Below are positions 35,801-44,514 of a stretch of DNA of 62,684 nt, piece after piece (within the stretch, counting starts at the first letter, position 1; every line of letters begins with the position of its first letter). Location of the stretch: NCBI GenBank assembly GCA_024402635.1, contig JAKSTJ010000010.1:1-62684 (forward strand), given 5' to 3'. This DNA comes from Treponema sp. (GTDB lineage Bacteria; Spirochaetota; Spirochaetia; Treponematales; Treponemataceae). The position numbers were made by a program, and so were the translations under genes. The notes under the pieces were generated by a model. The model saw only the letters and a list, made by a program, of their open reading frames with translations. It was not told the origin of the DNA and did no database searches.

Positions 35801-37927
35801 TCTGTAAATATCGACTCAAAGATTTCTGATGTTGATGAAGGTGTTACTTACCAGTGGTACATGAATGGAACTGCAGTGAATAACGCAAAGGGCACAAAGT
35901 CTTCTTACGAAACTGATGAGTGTCCTGATCCAAGAACAGTTGAATATTATCTTGTTGCAAAGGGAAGTCGCTCTGGAAAAACTGTAACTTCAAATAAAGT
36001 AAAGGTAACATTCAACTATGTTGACCACCGTCCAGAATTTGTTGGCGCGTGGGTTGCAGAAAAAAAATATGATGGCAGCGGAAGATACATTGCTGCTGAC
36101 GGTAAAATCTATTACATGTATGCAGGTGAAGATGCAAATGCATGGCTCTATGAACCAGATGTAATTGCAACAATGGCATCAAAAGGCTATGAGATTACTG
36201 ACAATGTCTCAGCAAACAAGACAAAGATTGTAAATGGTAAACTTGTTGTTAAAACAAATGGTGTTGAAAAAACTTATGTAAAATCGAAGGTTGTTCCACG
36301 TGCTGTTAAATACATTGATTCAACAACAAAACTTACAATCACTGCTTCACAGACAACAGTAAAGGTTGATACAAATGTAACTCTCAAGGCAAGCATTACA
36401 AGCTGTGATGAAGTTGTTGATTACCAGTGGTTCTTTGATGACGGAAAGAATGATGGATCAGACAAGGGACCAACTCATGTAACTCAGTTCTCTGAGCCAA
36501 TGACACACAGCTTATATGCAGTGGCAACTGGCCGTACATCAAAGAAAACTGTTAAGTCAAATACTGTTACAATCAAGTTTGTAATGGACAGCATTCGTCC
36601 AGAAATGGCTGGCGCTTGGGTAAACAAATCAGATTCTAAAGATGCAGTTTACTTTAAGGAAAACGGACAGCTTTATGTGATGAATCAGAAGTCAGCTTCT
36701 GACTGGTATCTGTCACCAAAACCAATTGCACAGCTTGCAGATGACAGCGCTATCATTGATGAAGTTGATCCTGAAACTTACAAGATTTGGGTGAACAGAA
36801 CAGAAAAGACTCTTTACATCGAAAAGAATGGAAAGAGAGCTGAGTACAAACAGAACAAGTCACTCAAGGCAAGAGACGGAAAGTATATTTCTTCAATTAC
36901 TGAAAAAGTTCTCCTTGGAAAATCAAAGGAAACTATCAGCGCTATAGATACTGCAGGAACAATTACTCTCAGTGTACGTTCAGCAATGCTTAATAATCTT
37001 GATGAGGAAGTAGCTTACCAGTGGATCAATGTGGACACTAACAAACTGATTAAAAATAAAAATGAAAGTGCTTATGTCTACACAAGAAGTGATGACCTGA
37101 CTGAAACAACTACTGTAAGCAGAGCTCTCCGCATTACGGGAAAAACTTCTGGAGCAAATATTACCAGCGAAACAGCTACATTTACTGTTGAGCCAAAGAA
37201 TGTTCTGGGCTTGCTTAAAGGTTACTGGGCAACTTCAGGTGATACATCAACAGGTTATGCAATTCTTGAAGATGGATCTGTATACAAGGCATTTGAGAAA
37301 ACTACAACAGTTGGAAAAACTACTCAGAAAAAGAATTTGTATTACGGTTCAGCCGTAGCAACTGCTGACAAGCTTGGAAAGTTTGCAAAGAAGGGCAACC
37401 TTGTCTTCACATTCAATGAGGAAGATAAGACTCTTTCAGTTGCTGAAGATGCAAGTTCATCTGCAAAGGGCAAGACTCTTGTTCTTAGCCGTGTAAGCAC
37501 AAGAATTATTGATAAAGCAACTCTTCTGACTGCTAGATCAACGATTACACTTGCAGCCAATGTAAAAATGACTGCAAGAGTAGGTGATACAGTTAAGTTC
37601 ACTGTAACACTTCCTGCAGTTGATGAAGATGCCGAAATCACCTGGTTCTACAATGGAGTTAAAATAGTCAAGACTGGAAACGAATTTGAGGTTCCTGTTC
37701 TTACTGCCATGGGTGGAACAACATTCAAAGTACAGGTTTTTGTAAAGGGTGCATTGTCAGAACTTCAGATTGCTTCTGATGAAATGTCAATCGCAGTTGA
37801 TGCAGTTTCGCCAGCTGATGCTTTAAGAAACAGTCTTCAGAAAACTGACACAAAGATTGACTCAAAGACAAATGGTGCTGACTTAAAGACAGGTACAGAA
37901 ACAACAAAAACAACTACAAAAAAATAA
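32900..37927 (+). CDS. Giant repeat lipoprotein (Ig-like plus lipocalin-like modules), 1675 aa
   Basis: The signal peptide ends in lipobox SSGC (Cys31). After a Big-like domain, about six units of 187-205 residues follow, marked by DHR-x-E(Y/F)AG(T/A)W at nucleotide positions 33731, 34310, 34871, 35438 and 36023 and a variant near 36585. Each unit combines a lipocalin-like part (DGKIYDMYKD ... W-x-Y-x-PEVVATMAS) and an Ig-like part with the hallmark TYQWYVNG. It ends in two more Ig-like domains and a Thr/Lys-rich tail. ATG 32900 is chosen for GAAGGAG upstream. Likely a surface stalk or adhesin; variation in copy number is expected. Confidence 0.85.
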   Translation: MKRAHKNVRSSIYQFLILLLALGTVLVSSGCSSLKQLFDLKGIIVSKDAQVFQGETATVTIDMSDADKSYSFNATSDPVENGYPIRFEASNTSTVTVTRSASDSSKYTINAVNSGWCDVTVECSVAYKFTFVVYVTDKAKGITVASLTRQRTEYYAALAEKEAAAAQEETRSTTTAAKKLLTSSSVVKIQSDLTIAELYYPIGFTSTIDEVDEPLQYQWYSNGKALGVKGSKDGRMANLEHYAPIEAGEYSVYLEVTGTESGVKVKSAPIKVTYILVDHRPEYAGTWVLSKAKSELAPAGKYMTLDGKIYDMFKDEKTGDWIFSPEPVASLASTGYVITDNVSTNKTYIDSETKRLRVFINNVENSYIKSAVTTRSMQFVDSSTTLRISAKDTNLEVGKTAKIISKHSELDEDLTYQWYVNGKAIAKETNSSLEVSLSEAKSFEYYVVATGVTSKKSVTSNKLTVSFYVADHRSEFAGTWLRTGSSPTTGKYITADGKIRDMYKDAKSGEWIYKPEVVATIALDGKTITDHISSCISRIDNDKLIVSENKVVFTYTKSAVSSRPAIYVDSSTALTLSAKYKSVEVGTSSKILVKHSEVDEDLTYQWYAGGKAVSGTDSSYTATSTEAKTIEYYVVATGVTSKKTVTSNKISITYSLVDHRAEFAGAWVNDKSANTGVYMSIDGKMYDMYKDSASGEWLYKPGVMAVMASSGYDFTSRAGSSVSAKVIDGKIVVTNKGVDSTYSKSTVSPRAAKFVDSTTSLIITAAGNAPLNSTVKFSVKATKLDEKLTYQWYVNGVAVNSAKGTSASFEDTSAEAKTKEYYLVAKGATSGNTITSNKVSVNFYTVDHRKEYAGAWVKDKTANGGKWITADGRIYDMYQDMAGDGFIDQWVYRPEVVATMASEGYGITDHVATNRTKIVNGKLVVTANGVESTYSKVNIVPRLAKYIDSTTKLTITASATSAEVLYGSVNIDSKISDVDEGVTYQWYMNGTAVNNAKGTKSSYETDECPDPRTVEYYLVAKGSRSGKTVTSNKVKVTFNYVDHRPEFVGAWVAEKKYDGSGRYIAADGKIYYMYAGEDANAWLYEPDVIATMASKGYEITDNVSANKTKIVNGKLVVKTNGVEKTYVKSKVVPRAVKYIDSTTKLTITASQTTVKVDTNVTLKASITSCDEVVDYQWFFDDGKNDGSDKGPTHVTQFSEPMTHSLYAVATGRTSKKTVKSNTVTIKFVMDSIRPEMAGAWVNKSDSKDAVYFKENGQLYVMNQKSASDWYLSPKPIAQLADDSAIIDEVDPETYKIWVNRTEKTLYIEKNGKRAEYKQNKSLKARDGKYISSITEKVLLGKSKETISAIDTAGTITLSVRSAMLNNLDEEVAYQWINVDTNKLIKNKNESAYVYTRSDDLTETTTVSRALRITGKTSGANITSETATFTVEPKNVLGLLKGYWATSGDTSTGYAILEDGSVYKAFEKTTTVGKTTQKKNLYYGSAVATADKLGKFAKKGNLVFTFNEEDKTLSVAEDASSSAKGKTLVLSRVSTRIIDKATLLTARSTITLAANVKMTARVGDTVKFTVTLPAVDEDAEITWFYNGVKIVKTGNEFEVPVLTAMGGTTFKVQVFVKGALSELQIASDEMSIAVDAVSPADALRNSLQKTDTKIDSKTNGADLKTGTETTKTTTKK

Positions 37928-37945
37928 TAGGTAGTGAACAAGAAT

Positions 37946-38000
37946 AAGGGTACGTCCAATAAGTTAAGGTGTTTCATCTTCTTGTTGGACACCCTTTTTG
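37946..38000 (+). terminator. Intrinsic terminator after the giant lipoprotein gene
   Basis: AAGGGT-AC-GTCCAA pairs with TTGGAC-ACCCTT across a loop of about 28 nt and ends in TTTTT. It separates the giant lipoprotein gene from the BspA-like gene at 38027, whose ribosome site AAGGAGG follows directly. Confidence 0.75.
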
Positions 38001-38026
38001 ATGTTCATTTTTTTAAGGAGGACGAG

Positions 38027-41008
38027 ATGAAAAGAAATTTACTTGCTGCCATAGGAATGCTTTTAATTTCAGCATCACTTTTTGCCCAGGTGTCGTATAA
38101 AGATAAAAACTTATACACAATAGATCCTGCTGGATGTCTATATTTTGATGATTCCGTTACCAAGATTGCAAAAGATGGTTTCAGGGGAATTAAAGAAATC
38201 AAGGAAGTCATTATTCCTGAGCAGATTGTTTCAATAGGTGAAAATGCCTTTTCTGATTGTCCTAATATTTATTATGTTTATTTTAATGCAATTGATTGCA
38301 TGGACTGTACTGGTCCAGTTTTTAAAAATGATAAAATTACTTATATTGGAGTAGGTGACGTAAAACGTATTCCTGCATATATTTTTTCAGAGACTGCAGG
38401 AGAGTCAAATTTATATCTGAGATATGTATGTAACCAGCTTAAATCAATTGGTGATTATGCTTTTTACAATACAGGAGTTACATTATTAGATGTTTCAGAT
38501 TCATTGACGCAGATTGGAAAAAAAGCTTTTACCCATGTTCGTGTCGTGTCAGGTGAGAATAATCCATATGTGATTAATTGGTTCAGAGAAAACGGTTTTG
38601 ATCTCGAAGCGGGTGGAAAAGCAAAAGAAGGTTTTTATTACCTTATTTCAAAAAATGGTGATTATAATTACGTTGACTCATTTATTGCATCCGTTGAACC
38701 AATTTCAGAACCAGAACCTGAAGTTCCTGCAAAACCAGTGAACAAAGCTCTTGAAGATTTTATAAATACAGACATTGAAACTATCGGTGGAAAAAAGATT
38801 GTAACTAAAACACCTAAAAAATATTACAACACATCTTGGCTCAGTCAGGATGAACAAACTGGCTGCCACATTGATGGCGAAGGTTATATTTCTGAATTTG
38901 AATTATATACTGACGGATATTATGTATATTCTGAATCCCCTGTGGGAAAGCTTGAGTCAAATGGTACAATAAACTATAAAAACAGTACCCTCAAAGAAGA
39001 GGTAAAGTTAAACGATAACTATATTGCATTGTTTTTCAAAGATAGAACTGTCAAATACACAAAGGCAAAAAAGAATATAAAACTCAGAAAAAAATCAGTA
39101 ATAGGAGACAACTCAGTAACTTATATTGCCTGCGATAAAACGAAAATGCCGGAAAATGGAACAATAATGTTCTATATTGATGGCGGCTTTGATGAGGAAT
39201 GGAGTAGTGTGACCTGGAATGTTTCAAGAAAACTCAAGAAAGATGCTCCTGTGGAATGGTACGAACCAGAATATGGTTATAACCAGGAACCATTCTATCT
39301 GCATGGACTTGAAGAAGGAACCTATCAGGTTTATGAAGGTCCAGATATTACTAAAACAAATGTAATTACAGTGACAGTAACAAAATCAACAGATCCAGAA
39401 AAAAAATTTGTGGCACCTGGAAAAATCTGGGTTCCTAAAGACATTTATCTTAAGGGAGAAAAATGCTGGCTTGATGTAGTTACAGATAAACCTGTAAAAG
39501 ATGTTGAATGGACAATTCTTTCTCTCTATAAAAAAACAGAGCAGACTTTGCGATATACAGAAGGAACTCATTTCTATTTTACCTGCAGAAATGAAGGTAT
39601 ATACAAGGTTACTGCAAAGACAAATTACACAGATGGAACTTTTGCAGAAGATACTGTAAGAATTGTTTCCACTGCTAAAAATCCACAAACCACAGAAGGC
39701 TTCTGGATTCGTTATGATCATCTGGACAACTTCTACAATTACACTTATCCGCGAAGATCAAGTGGATTTATGGTTAAAAATTCCAAGATCTACTGGATCC
39801 ATGACCAGGAAGAAGACAGCGCCACAAGAACTGATTATATTGCCGATGCATATCCTATTGCGGAATTCAAGAATGGAAAAATTGTATCTTATAATCCAAA
39901 TTATGAGTTCACTTGGGAAAAGGACAGAATTCATTTGGAATATTTAAATGGAGAAAAATATGTTAAGAATGATTTTATAAGAGTTCCTCATGCAAAAATC
40001 CAATACAAACAGACACCTCTCCCAACTAAAAAAACATTGGACAAAAAATCTGAACTTTCTGTAACTAACTGGGATAGACCAGAAAGAACCTATACTCTTG
40101 GAAGTGCTATAGGCATACATATTCATGGAGAAGTTCTTGATTATGTTGCAGAACCAATAGACTATTCTTTGTTTGTGGATGGCAAAAAAGTCAGTGATCA
40201 AATTTATGAATATTTCTTCCAGCCAGAAAGACCGGGCGATTATGTCCTTGAAGCAATTGCAAAGGGGCGTGAATCGGGCGTAACACTTACTAAGAAAATT
40301 ACATATCATGTTGAGGTTAACGAAAACCTGAAAAAGGAAGAGTCAGTTTCTACATGGCCAACTAACACAACAAATGATTCATTCCCAATTGATCCTGTTG
40401 CATATTATGTGGAAGGCAAAAAGGTTCTTCCGGTTAAGCCTTATGAACACATTTATCCAGCAAAAGAAATATGTGTGGCTACAGATGAATTCCTTGATGA
40501 CATAAGACGTCAGCTTAAGACTGGAATTGTAAGGGTTGTGGCAGAAGGCTTTAACGTATTTGACATGAAAAAACTCAATGAAGTATTGAAAGAAGCAGAA
40601 AATGATTTTGCCATTGATTTTGGAGAATGCTATGGATACTTCAATACATATGTTACTGATAATGATTATGTTGTTTGCATAAAGAATGCCAAGAGAATAA
40701 ATGAACAGGCTTTCGTAAATTGTAGAAATCTTAGAAAAGTAACTGTGAGTTCCATGGATACAACTGCATATGCCACAATAAATTTTGGCGCTTTCTTTGG
40801 AGTAAAAAAACCTTCGTATGATAATTTCTATACCATCATCCTGAAATATACCGGAAAAGGAGATCTAAAGTTCTACGTTCCAGAAAGTCTTGAAACCATT
40901 ATTTTTGATTGTGACGATGAACAGATAGATGCCAGCTACTTCAAGAAATTCTCAAGCGTAAAAATTCTTGAAATTCGTGGAGAAAGGGTTCAGGTGCCAA
41001 ATTTATAA
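38027..41008 (+). CDS. Secreted BspA-like leucine-rich-repeat protein with Ig/lipocalin-like modules, 993 aa
   Basis: A cleavable signal peptide (ends ASLFAQ) leads into about seven LRR_5 (BspA/TpLRR) repeats in residues 25-190, such as IKEVIIPEQIVSIGENAF and LKSIGDYAFYNTGVT. The middle repeats the module pair of the giant lipoprotein next door (a W-x-DG-type sheet domain followed by an Ig-like domain, twice), and the C-terminal 150 residues return to LRR-like strands (RINEQAFVNCRNLRKVTVS). BspA-type LRRs of oral treponemes bind fibronectin and epithelial cells. ATG 38027 follows AAGGAGG. Confidence 0.83.
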   Translation: MKRNLLAAIGMLLISASLFAQVSYKDKNLYTIDPAGCLYFDDSVTKIAKDGFRGIKEIKEVIIPEQIVSIGENAFSDCPNIYYVYFNAIDCMDCTGPVFKNDKITYIGVGDVKRIPAYIFSETAGESNLYLRYVCNQLKSIGDYAFYNTGVTLLDVSDSLTQIGKKAFTHVRVVSGENNPYVINWFRENGFDLEAGGKAKEGFYYLISKNGDYNYVDSFIASVEPISEPEPEVPAKPVNKALEDFINTDIETIGGKKIVTKTPKKYYNTSWLSQDEQTGCHIDGEGYISEFELYTDGYYVYSESPVGKLESNGTINYKNSTLKEEVKLNDNYIALFFKDRTVKYTKAKKNIKLRKKSVIGDNSVTYIACDKTKMPENGTIMFYIDGGFDEEWSSVTWNVSRKLKKDAPVEWYEPEYGYNQEPFYLHGLEEGTYQVYEGPDITKTNVITVTVTKSTDPEKKFVAPGKIWVPKDIYLKGEKCWLDVVTDKPVKDVEWTILSLYKKTEQTLRYTEGTHFYFTCRNEGIYKVTAKTNYTDGTFAEDTVRIVSTAKNPQTTEGFWIRYDHLDNFYNYTYPRRSSGFMVKNSKIYWIHDQEEDSATRTDYIADAYPIAEFKNGKIVSYNPNYEFTWEKDRIHLEYLNGEKYVKNDFIRVPHAKIQYKQTPLPTKKTLDKKSELSVTNWDRPERTYTLGSAIGIHIHGEVLDYVAEPIDYSLFVDGKKVSDQIYEYFFQPERPGDYVLEAIAKGRESGVTLTKKITYHVEVNENLKKEESVSTWPTNTTNDSFPIDPVAYYVEGKKVLPVKPYEHIYPAKEICVATDEFLDDIRRQLKTGIVRVVAEGFNVFDMKKLNEVLKEAENDFAIDFGECYGYFNTYVTDNDYVVCIKNAKRINEQAFVNCRNLRKVTVSSMDTTAYATINFGAFFGVKKPSYDNFYTIILKYTGKGDLKFYVPESLETIIFDCDDEQIDASYFKKFSSVKILEIRGERVQVPNL

Positions 41009-41014
41009 GGGCTA

Positions 41015-41167
41015 GTCATCTTGACAAGAAAACCGTCATCCTGACAAGTAAACCGTCATCCTGACAAGTAAACCGTCATCCTGAACTTGTTTCAGGATCT
41101 ATAAATAAACAAGATGCTGAAACGAGTTCAGCATGACAGGATGCTGAAATGAATTTAGCATGACAGG
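41015..41167. repeat. REP-like GTCATCCTGA repeat cluster
   Basis: Four tandem starts of GTCATC(C/T)TGA at exact 20-bp spacing (41015, 41035, 41055, 41075) lead into three hairpins: ATCCTGAAC / GTTTCAGGAT (41078-41098), ATGCTGAA / TTCAGCAT (41114-41135) and ATGCTGAAAT / TTTAGCAT (41140-41161). The first three units are truncated copies that lack the second arm. A fragment of the same repeat (CGTCATCCTG) lies at about 44480 and a hairpin copy at 56381-56406. It lies in the gap between the BspA-like and C10 peptidase genes. Confidence 0.85.
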
Positions 41168-41176
41168 AGTTTTATC

Positions 41177-44100
41177 ATGAAAAAATTTTTTACAATATTA
41201 TTAAGCATTTTCATTGCAACTACAGCTTTTGCTCAGAAGATAGTTGAAGTTTTCCCCGGCGAAAAAGTTAAGCTGGAATTCTTTGACGGAAGAACTTTCT
41301 CTGGAAAATTGAATGTGCTGAATTCCTATCCTGAAACAGTTGCATATAATGAATCCACCAGAGAAGTGACTGGAAAACAGCTGGGCACATCCGTCCTGAC
41401 TGTCCTTTGGGGAAGTGAACGGGAAATTATTTATGTAAATGTTGTTGCCGGAAAATTAAGTGAAGATGGAACTTTCACAATTGGTGACAATGTTACAACA
41501 ATCAAACTTAGAGATGTCCAGAACAAAGACAAAATCAAGAAAATTGTTTTTGGAAAAAATCTTAATACAATAGAAGGAAATGTATTTTTCAATCTTCCAA
41601 ATTTGGAGGGAGAACTTGTAATTCCTGGCAACGTAAAAAATATTGGAGACATGGCTTTTGGATATTGTCCTAAACTTACATCGGTTGTTCTGGAAGAAGG
41701 TGTTGAATCTCTTGGCAGTGCTCCATTCAATTGTTCAGATGGAGTAAAAAAAGTCACCTTGCCAAAAAGCCTTAAAAGTGTCAAAAATTCCCTTGGCCTT
41801 ATGTATGGAAGCATTGATGTTATTTGTGATGAAGATTCTTATGCCGAAGAGTATTTCAAAAAACAGAGGTATTATGTTCCATCTTGCTTCAAGGTGATTG
41901 GAGACACTCTTGTTGTTAAAGAAGGAACTGTCTATTTTCCAGAAAATTACAAAGGCAAGGGAACAGTAAAGAATATCGTTCTTCCTGATTCAATTTTTCC
42001 TGATAAGTTTGATAAAATCATTTCACAGGATGTAAAAATTTACTGTAACAATGGAACTCCTATAGCTCTTGAGTGCAGAGACTCTCATCCAAATTATGAA
42101 ATCATTACTCCTCAGACAGTAATTCCAGGAGTAATTGATATAGAAAACTCTGATGCAATTACAAGAATGGCTCAGGACAAAACGAATAAAGTAGAGCCAC
42201 TTTTAAGAACCGTTTGGGGACAGCGTGAAGGAAAATTGCGTTTTGCAGAAAACAAACAGGCTGCTACTTGCGAACCGGTGGCTGTTGCAAATCTTTTGTT
42301 CTATCACAACATTCCTCTTTCTGGAAACCATTACTATAAAACTTCAAAAAAAGAATATTTTCAGGATTTTGACAGATTTAATGCTGATTATTCACAGTGT
42401 CTACTTGATATGACACAAAAAACAGTAGATGCCCAGCATTATGATACAGATCTTTTGCTTTATAACTGTGCAATCGTTCTTAATCGTGACTGGCTCAATG
42501 CAACTCGGGAATATTATGGAATTGAAAATATGGTTCCTGATTATGCGCCTGTAAAAATCATCCGCAATTCTTATGCCTATCCAAAATATGATTATTGCAA
42601 AAAAACAAAAGAAGAACTTGAAATGATTATCAAGACAAATCTTTTGCAGAAACATCCTTTGATGTATTCAATTCATTCTAAGGATGGAAAATGGAATCAT
42701 CTTACAATTATTGATGGTTATCGTTATTCAGCCTCTGGTGTTTTTGAAGTTCATGTTGATGCAGGCTGGGAAGGCAAGGAAACAAAATGGGCACCTCTTT
42801 GGGGAAGCTTTGATGCTATCGATACAAACGGACTTAGAACTTATGACGGCGAAAAACGTGTGATTTATGAATTCATTCCTCTTACTGGTTCAGAAAAAGA
42901 AAACTGGAAGCCAAAACGAGTCAGTGAAGTTCAGAAAAAAGAATATACAAAACTCATTAATACAGAACTCTTCTATAAACACATTCAGGCAGAACATCGC
43001 AATGACCAGGTTGTTGAAGAAGAACATTTGATTTTTAATGAAGAGGAAGATTGGATTGAAACTTCATCTGCACAGGAAACAGTAATACCTGTAAAATCTA
43101 TTCTTAGAACCTGGAAATATCCTGAGTATAATCTTGCAATCATCAGCCAGATGTCGCTGACTAATCCTAAAGTATTACTTTCTGATGCAAAAAATGGAAA
43201 TGCAAAGGTTGAAATGATTCTTTTAGGTACAGGAATCAATAATTGTAATTCTTTGGAAATTTCTTATTTTGGAGATTCATTTATTCCTGTGGATGGAAAG
43301 ACAAAGCTTAAACTTGAACTTCCTAAGACAGACAAAGGAATCCAGGTTCAATCAGTCTGCTGGGATATTCCTGTTCCAGAAAAAGCAGGAGCTTACCAGA
43401 TCAGAGTTTATGCTGATGGAAAACTTGTTTCGACACCTTTAATTTATCAACCAGATGTTAATTTCGAAATTCTTGTTTATGATGAACCACGCATTTCAGA
43501 AGTTATAGTAAACAATGTGGGAGTAAATGCAAAATCCGACTATGTGAAAGTTACTGTAATTGGCGAAGGATTTTCAACCGTGGATGATCCAGACAATTTG
43601 TTTATTTTTGAGTCAAAACGAAATAATATGGTTAAGAAAACAAAAGTTACAGTTGTAACAGATAGGCTTGCTTATATAGAAATCACAAATCCAAAGAAAG
43701 CAGGTGAATATCCTCTAACAATTTATAACAAAAATAAAAAATATAAAAAGCAGTTTACTCTTTCTGTAAAAAATTATTCTGACTGGAAGGCTGGTGATTT
43801 TATTTACACTGACGGAACCAGAAGTTCAGAACGCAATACCAGCAAAACTGTAGCCGCAATTATTTTTGGATTTACAGATGAAGGAACTCCACTGGGTGTA
43901 AGTCTTTATGACTCATATGATGACTTTGGTGTAGGACTTATGTGGGCAAAAAGCAGTGGAGCAAAAGTTAGTTCTTATTCAAATCTTTTGCTGACACAAG
44001 GCCTCATTGATGAATTTTCTTTTGGTGCATGGAATTATTGGAAAGAATTCCGTCTTGAAGTAGATAAGACTACAGGTGAATGGAAAGGAGATTTTGACGG

Positions 44101-44470
44101 TAAAGACAATCTGGCAATAATTAAATCCGTTGATCCAGTTTATTCAAGTCCGGAAAAATTAGCAGAATATTATCCTCCTTTTGGATATGCAGAAAACTAT
44201 GCTACTTATCACAAAGAATTGATTGGTACAGAATTTGAAAAAGGCTGGTACATTCCAACAATGATGGAACTGGAAATAATGGCAAATTCACTTGAAGTAG
44301 TTAGTGATTCTATTTGGGCTGCAAATGGAAGTTCTCCTTATGGAAATTATGCAACTTCAAATACAGATGGAAATATCCGTTGCTGTGATTCAACTTTGAC
44401 TTATAAGAAAACAGTTCATACTTGCTGGAATTATCATTTGATGAATTACCGTGTAATCAGAGCATTCTAA
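41177..44470 (+). CDS. Secreted C10-family (streptopain-like) protein with LRR and lectin-like domains, 1097 aa
   Basis: Signal peptide to about residue 20. Residues 95-310 hold BspA-type LRRs (GELVIPGNVKNIGDMAFGYC). About 340-590 is a C10 cysteine peptidase domain: WGQREGKLRF, nucleophile region AATCEPVAVANLL (C365), NHLTIIDGY (H508) and HVDAGWEG, where the usual Asn of HVNWGW is Asp528. Then come a beta-sandwich (640-730), an IPT/TIG-like domain (about 775-865) and a DUF1566-like lectin domain (about 870-1097). The Asn to Asp change may alter activity. No long propeptide like that of SpeB is visible. Confidence 0.83.
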   Translation: MKKFFTILLSIFIATTAFAQKIVEVFPGEKVKLEFFDGRTFSGKLNVLNSYPETVAYNESTREVTGKQLGTSVLTVLWGSEREIIYVNVVAGKLSEDGTFTIGDNVTTIKLRDVQNKDKIKKIVFGKNLNTIEGNVFFNLPNLEGELVIPGNVKNIGDMAFGYCPKLTSVVLEEGVESLGSAPFNCSDGVKKVTLPKSLKSVKNSLGLMYGSIDVICDEDSYAEEYFKKQRYYVPSCFKVIGDTLVVKEGTVYFPENYKGKGTVKNIVLPDSIFPDKFDKIISQDVKIYCNNGTPIALECRDSHPNYEIITPQTVIPGVIDIENSDAITRMAQDKTNKVEPLLRTVWGQREGKLRFAENKQAATCEPVAVANLLFYHNIPLSGNHYYKTSKKEYFQDFDRFNADYSQCLLDMTQKTVDAQHYDTDLLLYNCAIVLNRDWLNATREYYGIENMVPDYAPVKIIRNSYAYPKYDYCKKTKEELEMIIKTNLLQKHPLMYSIHSKDGKWNHLTIIDGYRYSASGVFEVHVDAGWEGKETKWAPLWGSFDAIDTNGLRTYDGEKRVIYEFIPLTGSEKENWKPKRVSEVQKKEYTKLINTELFYKHIQAEHRNDQVVEEEHLIFNEEEDWIETSSAQETVIPVKSILRTWKYPEYNLAIISQMSLTNPKVLLSDAKNGNAKVEMILLGTGINNCNSLEISYFGDSFIPVDGKTKLKLELPKTDKGIQVQSVCWDIPVPEKAGAYQIRVYADGKLVSTPLIYQPDVNFEILVYDEPRISEVIVNNVGVNAKSDYVKVTVIGEGFSTVDDPDNLFIFESKRNNMVKKTKVTVVTDRLAYIEITNPKKAGEYPLTIYNKNKKYKKQFTLSVKNYSDWKAGDFIYTDGTRSSERNTSKTVAAIIFGFTDEGTPLGVSLYDSYDDFGVGLMWAKSSGAKVSSYSNLLLTQGLIDEFSFGAWNYWKEFRLEVDKTTGEWKGDFDGKDNLAIIKSVDPVYSSPEKLAEYYPPFGYAENYATYHKELIGTEFEKGWYIPTMMELEIMANSLEVVSDSIWAANGSSPYGNYATSNTDGNIRCCDSTLTYKKTVHTCWNYHLMNYRVIRAF

Positions 44471-44514
44471 ATAAAAAAACGTCATCCTGTCGTAGAAAAA
44501 GGAGTAAGAAGAAT

